DNA of 64,000 nt from positions 1 to 64,000 of the forward strand of contig JADGNY010000015.1 in assembly GCA_017883235.1 (NCBI GenBank). Reading direction: 5' to 3'. A program made the translations under genes and the position numbers. The notes beneath the pieces were generated by a model that had not been told where the DNA came from, searched no databases, and saw only the letters and a program-made list of their open reading frames with translations. This document shows, piece by piece, positions 61,810 to 64,000 of this stretch. Positions within the stretch are counted from its first letter, which is position 1, and each line of letters starts with the position of its first letter. Source of the DNA: Thermoanaerobaculia bacterium. GTDB taxonomy: Bacteria > Acidobacteriota > Thermoanaerobaculia > Gp7-AA8.

Positions 61810-62424
61810 GTGGCCGACCTGACGTTTTCGCAGTGGCGCCCGCATCCCTGGCATGGCCTGAGCGCGGGCGCGGATGCGCCGAAAGTCGTCAACGCGTACA
61901 TCGAGATCACCCCCTTCGATCTCATCAAGTACGAGGTCGACAAGGCGACCGGTTATCTTCGCGTCGACCGGCCGCAGCGCACCTCCTCCCAACCGCCCGC
62001 CCTGTACGGGTTCATCCCGAGAACGTATTGTGGGCCGCGCGTGGCCGCGCTGACGCCGGTGACAAAGAAAGGCGATGGCGATCCGCTCGACATCTGCGTT
62101 CTCAGCGAACGGCCCATCAACAAGTCGGAGATCATTCTCTCCGCGCGCGTCATCGGCGGACTGCAGCTCGTCGACCGTGATGAGGCCGACGACAAGATCA
62201 TCGCCGTGCTGCAGGGCGACTACGTCTGGGGTGAGGCCTACGATCTGAGCGATGTGCCGGCCGTGCTCGTCGAGCGGCTGGAGCACTACTTCTCGACGTA
62301 CAAACTCGTCCCCGGCGAGCCTGCCCGTATCCGCGTCTCGGGCTCGTATGGCGCCTCGCACGCGCATGCCGTGGTGCAGGCGGCGATGGAAGACTACGAC
62401 GAGTCGTTTGGCGCACGGGCGTGA
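61810..62424 (+). CDS. ppa: Inorganic pyrophosphatase (family I)
   Basis: 204 residues. It hydrolyses pyrophosphate. Family motifs: [33 protein letters not shown], the metal-binding [15 protein letters not shown] and [13 protein letters not shown]. The start codon is GTG. Its stop overlaps the GTG start of prmA (GTGA). It looks leaderless. Confidence 0.92.
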   Translation: MADLTFSQWRPHPWHGLSAGADAPKVVNAYIEITPFDLIKYEVDKATGYLRVDRPQRTSSQPPALYGFIPRTYCGPRVAALTPVTKKGDGDPLDICVLSERPINKSEIILSARVIGGLQLVDRDEADDKIIAVLQGDYVWGEAYDLSDVPAVLVERLEHYFSTYKLVPGEPARIRVSGSYGASHAHAVVQAAMEDYDESFGARA

Positions 62425-63260
62425 AGGACTTCATCCTCGAGATCTCCTTCGACGTCCGCGATGCCGCGCTCGACGAGATCGTGCAGTCGCGGCTCTACCT
62501 GACGCCGTCGACCGGCAGCTCGTCGATCGAGATCAACGGTACGACGACGATCTCCGCGTATTTCGACACCGCCGGTGATCGCGACGCCGCGGCGCAGGGA
62601 ATGGCGGATGTCGAAGCGATCGCGCTCCACGCTGCCGATCGCGAGCGCGTCGACTGGCTCGATCGTTACCAGCAGTCGCTGGAGCCGCTGTTCATCGGTG
62701 AACGATTCGTCGTCGCCCCGGACGCGGCGCTGATCCCCGCCGACACCACGCGTCACGCGCTCATCGTGCCGCAGGAGCAGGCTTTCGGCACCGGCGCGCA
62801 CGAGACGACATCGCTCTGCATCGAGATCCTCGAAACGCTCGACGTCGCGGGAAAACGCGGGCTCGACGTCGGTTCCGGCAGCGGCATCCTTGCGCTGGCC
62901 ATGTGCCGCCTTGGAGCCGAGGGAGTGATCGCGTTCGACAACGACGCCGACGCATTCGCCGCTCTGCGCGACAATCGGGTTCGCAACGGCGTCGACGATG
63001 CGCGGATGCCGATCTTCATCGGCAGCATCGAGGCCCTCCGCGGCGGCGTCTTCGACGTCGTGACGATGAATATCATCCCCGAGGTCATCATCCCGCTCCT
63101 CGGCGAAGTGAGACGGCACCTCGGCGGATCGCTCATCCTCAGCGGCATCCTGGTCGTCAAACGGGACGATGTCGTGCGCGCCTGCGCCGGACACGGCCTC
63201 GTGCTCGCCGAAGAGCGAGCCAAGGGGGAGTGGTGGGTGGGCAGGCTCCGCCCGGCGTGA
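62421..63260 (+). CDS. prmA: Ribosomal protein L11 methyltransferase
   Basis: 279 residues. N-terminal L11-recognition domain (about 1-60), linker helix [20 protein letters not shown], then a SAM-dependent methyltransferase: [23 protein letters not shown] and [11 protein letters not shown] (the N-I-I at the catalytic loop). It trimethylates L11. Start GTG, coupled to ppa. A REP-like pair follows. Confidence 0.9.
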   Translation: MKDFILEISFDVRDAALDEIVQSRLYLTPSTGSSSIEINGTTTISAYFDTAGDRDAAAQGMADVEAIALHAADRERVDWLDRYQQSLEPLFIGERFVVAPDAALIPADTTRHALIVPQEQAFGTGAHETTSLCIEILETLDVAGKRGLDVGSGSGILALAMCRLGAEGVIAFDNDADAFAALRDNRVRNGVDDARMPIFIGSIEALRGGVFDVVTMNIIPEVIIPLLGEVRRHLGGSLILSGILVVKRDDVVRACAGHGLVLAEERAKGEWWVGRLRPA

Positions 63261-63268
63261 TTTCGAAA

Positions 63269-63376
63269 GCACAGACAAGAGTGTCTGTGCCACATTCGGC
63301 CCGGATTACGAGCCGCAGCACGGTGATTTGTCCAAGTACAACGAGACAATGTGGCACAGACACTCTTGTCTGTGCC
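63269..63376. repeat. Second REP/BIME-like pair of the 24-bp palindromic unit
   Basis: Unit 1 (63269-63291) is followed by ACATT; unit 2 (63353-63376), in inverse orientation, is preceded by AATGT. Both match the units at 13377-13472 (one edge base lost in unit 1), including the ACATT flank seen after unit 1 there. Confidence 0.85.
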
Positions 63377-63428
63377 GGAGATTGGCAGGCTTCCGACCTC
63401 GCTCGTAGATTCGTGAGTGTCTGTGCTT

Positions 63429-63434
63429 TAAACT
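63429..63434 (+). promoter_or_regulatory. -10 hexamer TAAACT for the aminotransferase gene
   Basis: TAAACT, six bases, ATG 63441. Confidence 0.4.
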
Positions 63435-63440
63435 TCCACC

Positions 63441-64000
63441 ATGAACCAGATCAGCGATCGTCTCCGTGGCCTCGTGCAGTCCGACATCCGCCGCATGTCG
63501 CGTGAATGTGAGCGCGTCGGCGGCATCAACCTCGGGCAGGGTATCTGCGACCTCCCGACGATTCCGGAGCTCGTCGATGGTGCCTGTGACGCCATCCGGG
63601 CGAACAAAGCGACCTACTCGAAGTTCGAAGGAATCGACGTGCTTCGCGAGCGCATCGCGCGCAAGGTCGAGCGTCACAACGGATTCACAGCGGACCCGTC
63701 CAAGGAGATCGTCGTCACGGTCGGATCGAGCGGTGGGTTTCTTGCGGCGGCCATGGCCACCCTGAATGTCGGCGATGAAGTCATCCTCTTCGAGCCGTAC
63801 TACGGATATCACTTGAACACCTTCAAGGTCCTTGGCTTCGAACCGAAATTTGTCCCGCTGAAGGAGCCGGACTGGACGATCGACTTCGACGTTCTACGCG
63901 CGGCGTTCAGCCCAAAGACGAAAGCGATCGTCGTCTGCACGCCCTCGAATCCGTCGGGAAAGATGTTCACGCGCGAGGAACTGGAGCAGATCGGCGCACT
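63441..64000 (+). CDS. Class I/II PLP-dependent aminotransferase (5' part)
   Basis: The 186 residues present (cut by the window edge) start MNQISDRLRGLVQSDIRRM and show the class I fold: GGINLGQGICDLPTI, YSKFEGIDVLRERIA, VTVGSSGGFLAAAMATL (the glycine-rich PLP phosphate loop), the Tyr of EPYYGYH and CTPSNPSGKMF with the Asn-Pro pair contacting PLP. The PLP lysine lies beyond the end. Likely an aspartate/aromatic/methionine-type transaminase; substrate undetermined. Confidence 0.88.
   Translation, partial: MNQISDRLRGLVQSDIRRMSRECERVGGINLGQGICDLPTIPELVDGACDAIRANKATYSKFEGIDVLRERIARKVERHNGFTADPSKEIVVTVGSSGGFLAAAMATLNVGDEVILFEPYYGYHLNTFKVLGFEPKFVPLKEPDWTIDFDVLRAAFSPKTKAIVVCTPSNPSGKMFTREELEQIGA

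Overview
The window is a dense GC-rich bacterial chromosome segment. It encodes a diderm, probably rod-shaped cell: MurE carries the DNPR motif of meso-diaminopimelate ligases, mreB-mreC-mreD-PBP2 is present, and there are SurA/PpiD-type periplasmic chaperones. The core gene orders, the FecR- and S74-domain proteins and the many intergenic inverted repeats are reminiscent of Acidobacteriota. That placement is inference; no rRNA is present to confirm it.

Layout. 1-5.1 kb is accessory: a hypothetical protein, a RelE/ParE toxin-antitoxin pair, an AbiEi/AbiEii pair whose toxin gene is fused by deletion to a DUF433 remnant, and an orphan Phd antitoxin. 5.2-7.2 kb holds an aldo/keto reductase, a tiny charged protein and a secreted cupin on the minus strand. 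7.2-14.7 kb is an arginine operon, argR-argC-argB-argD-argG-argH-argJ, with two ARG boxes over the promoter and the argR start codon. 14.7-19.1 kb holds a membrane GAF-like protein, gamma-glutamyltranspeptidase and an M20 dipeptidase. 19.2-36.1 kb is the division and cell-wall cluster mraZ-rsmH-ftsL-ftsI-murE-murF-mraY-murD-ftsW-murG-murC-ftsQ-ftsA-ftsZ, starting with four GTGG boxes at 10-bp spacing and ending in a terminator. 36.2-40.3 kb holds an S74-domain protein, guaA, an HU-like gene and an S4-domain gene. 40.3-45.0 kb is the elongasome set PBP2/mreD/mreC/mreB. 45.1-56.3 kb mixes a FecR-domain protein, a PpiD-like chaperone, a thioesterase, hypothetical proteins, a 42-bp minisatellite, an AbrB-type antitoxin, rarA, threonine dehydratase, a repeat-containing secreted protein and a SurA-like protein. 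56.3-61.0 kb is hrcA-grpE-dnaK-dnaJ behind a variant CIRCE operator. The end holds a Phd/PIN pair, inorganic pyrophosphatase, prmA and the start of a class I aminotransferase.

Two themes cut across the window. First, many operon-leading genes have a -10 hexamer only 6-9 bases before the start codon and no ribosome binding site, which points to widespread leaderless mRNAs; HU and the S4 gene appear to share one bidirectional -10 element. Second, about a dozen intergenic gaps are filled by inverted repeats whose arms are made of short tandem words (GCAGAAG, AATGTTGA, GGGGGTC, CTTAGCTGTTAG and others). The words differ from locus to locus, but the arm-loop-inverted-arm layout is constant. One word family brackets mreB on both sides, and one element supplies the last codons and stop of rsmH. 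These elements are the best candidate here for an undescribed system.

Most proteins come from well-known families and were identified by sequence motifs alone; no database search was possible.
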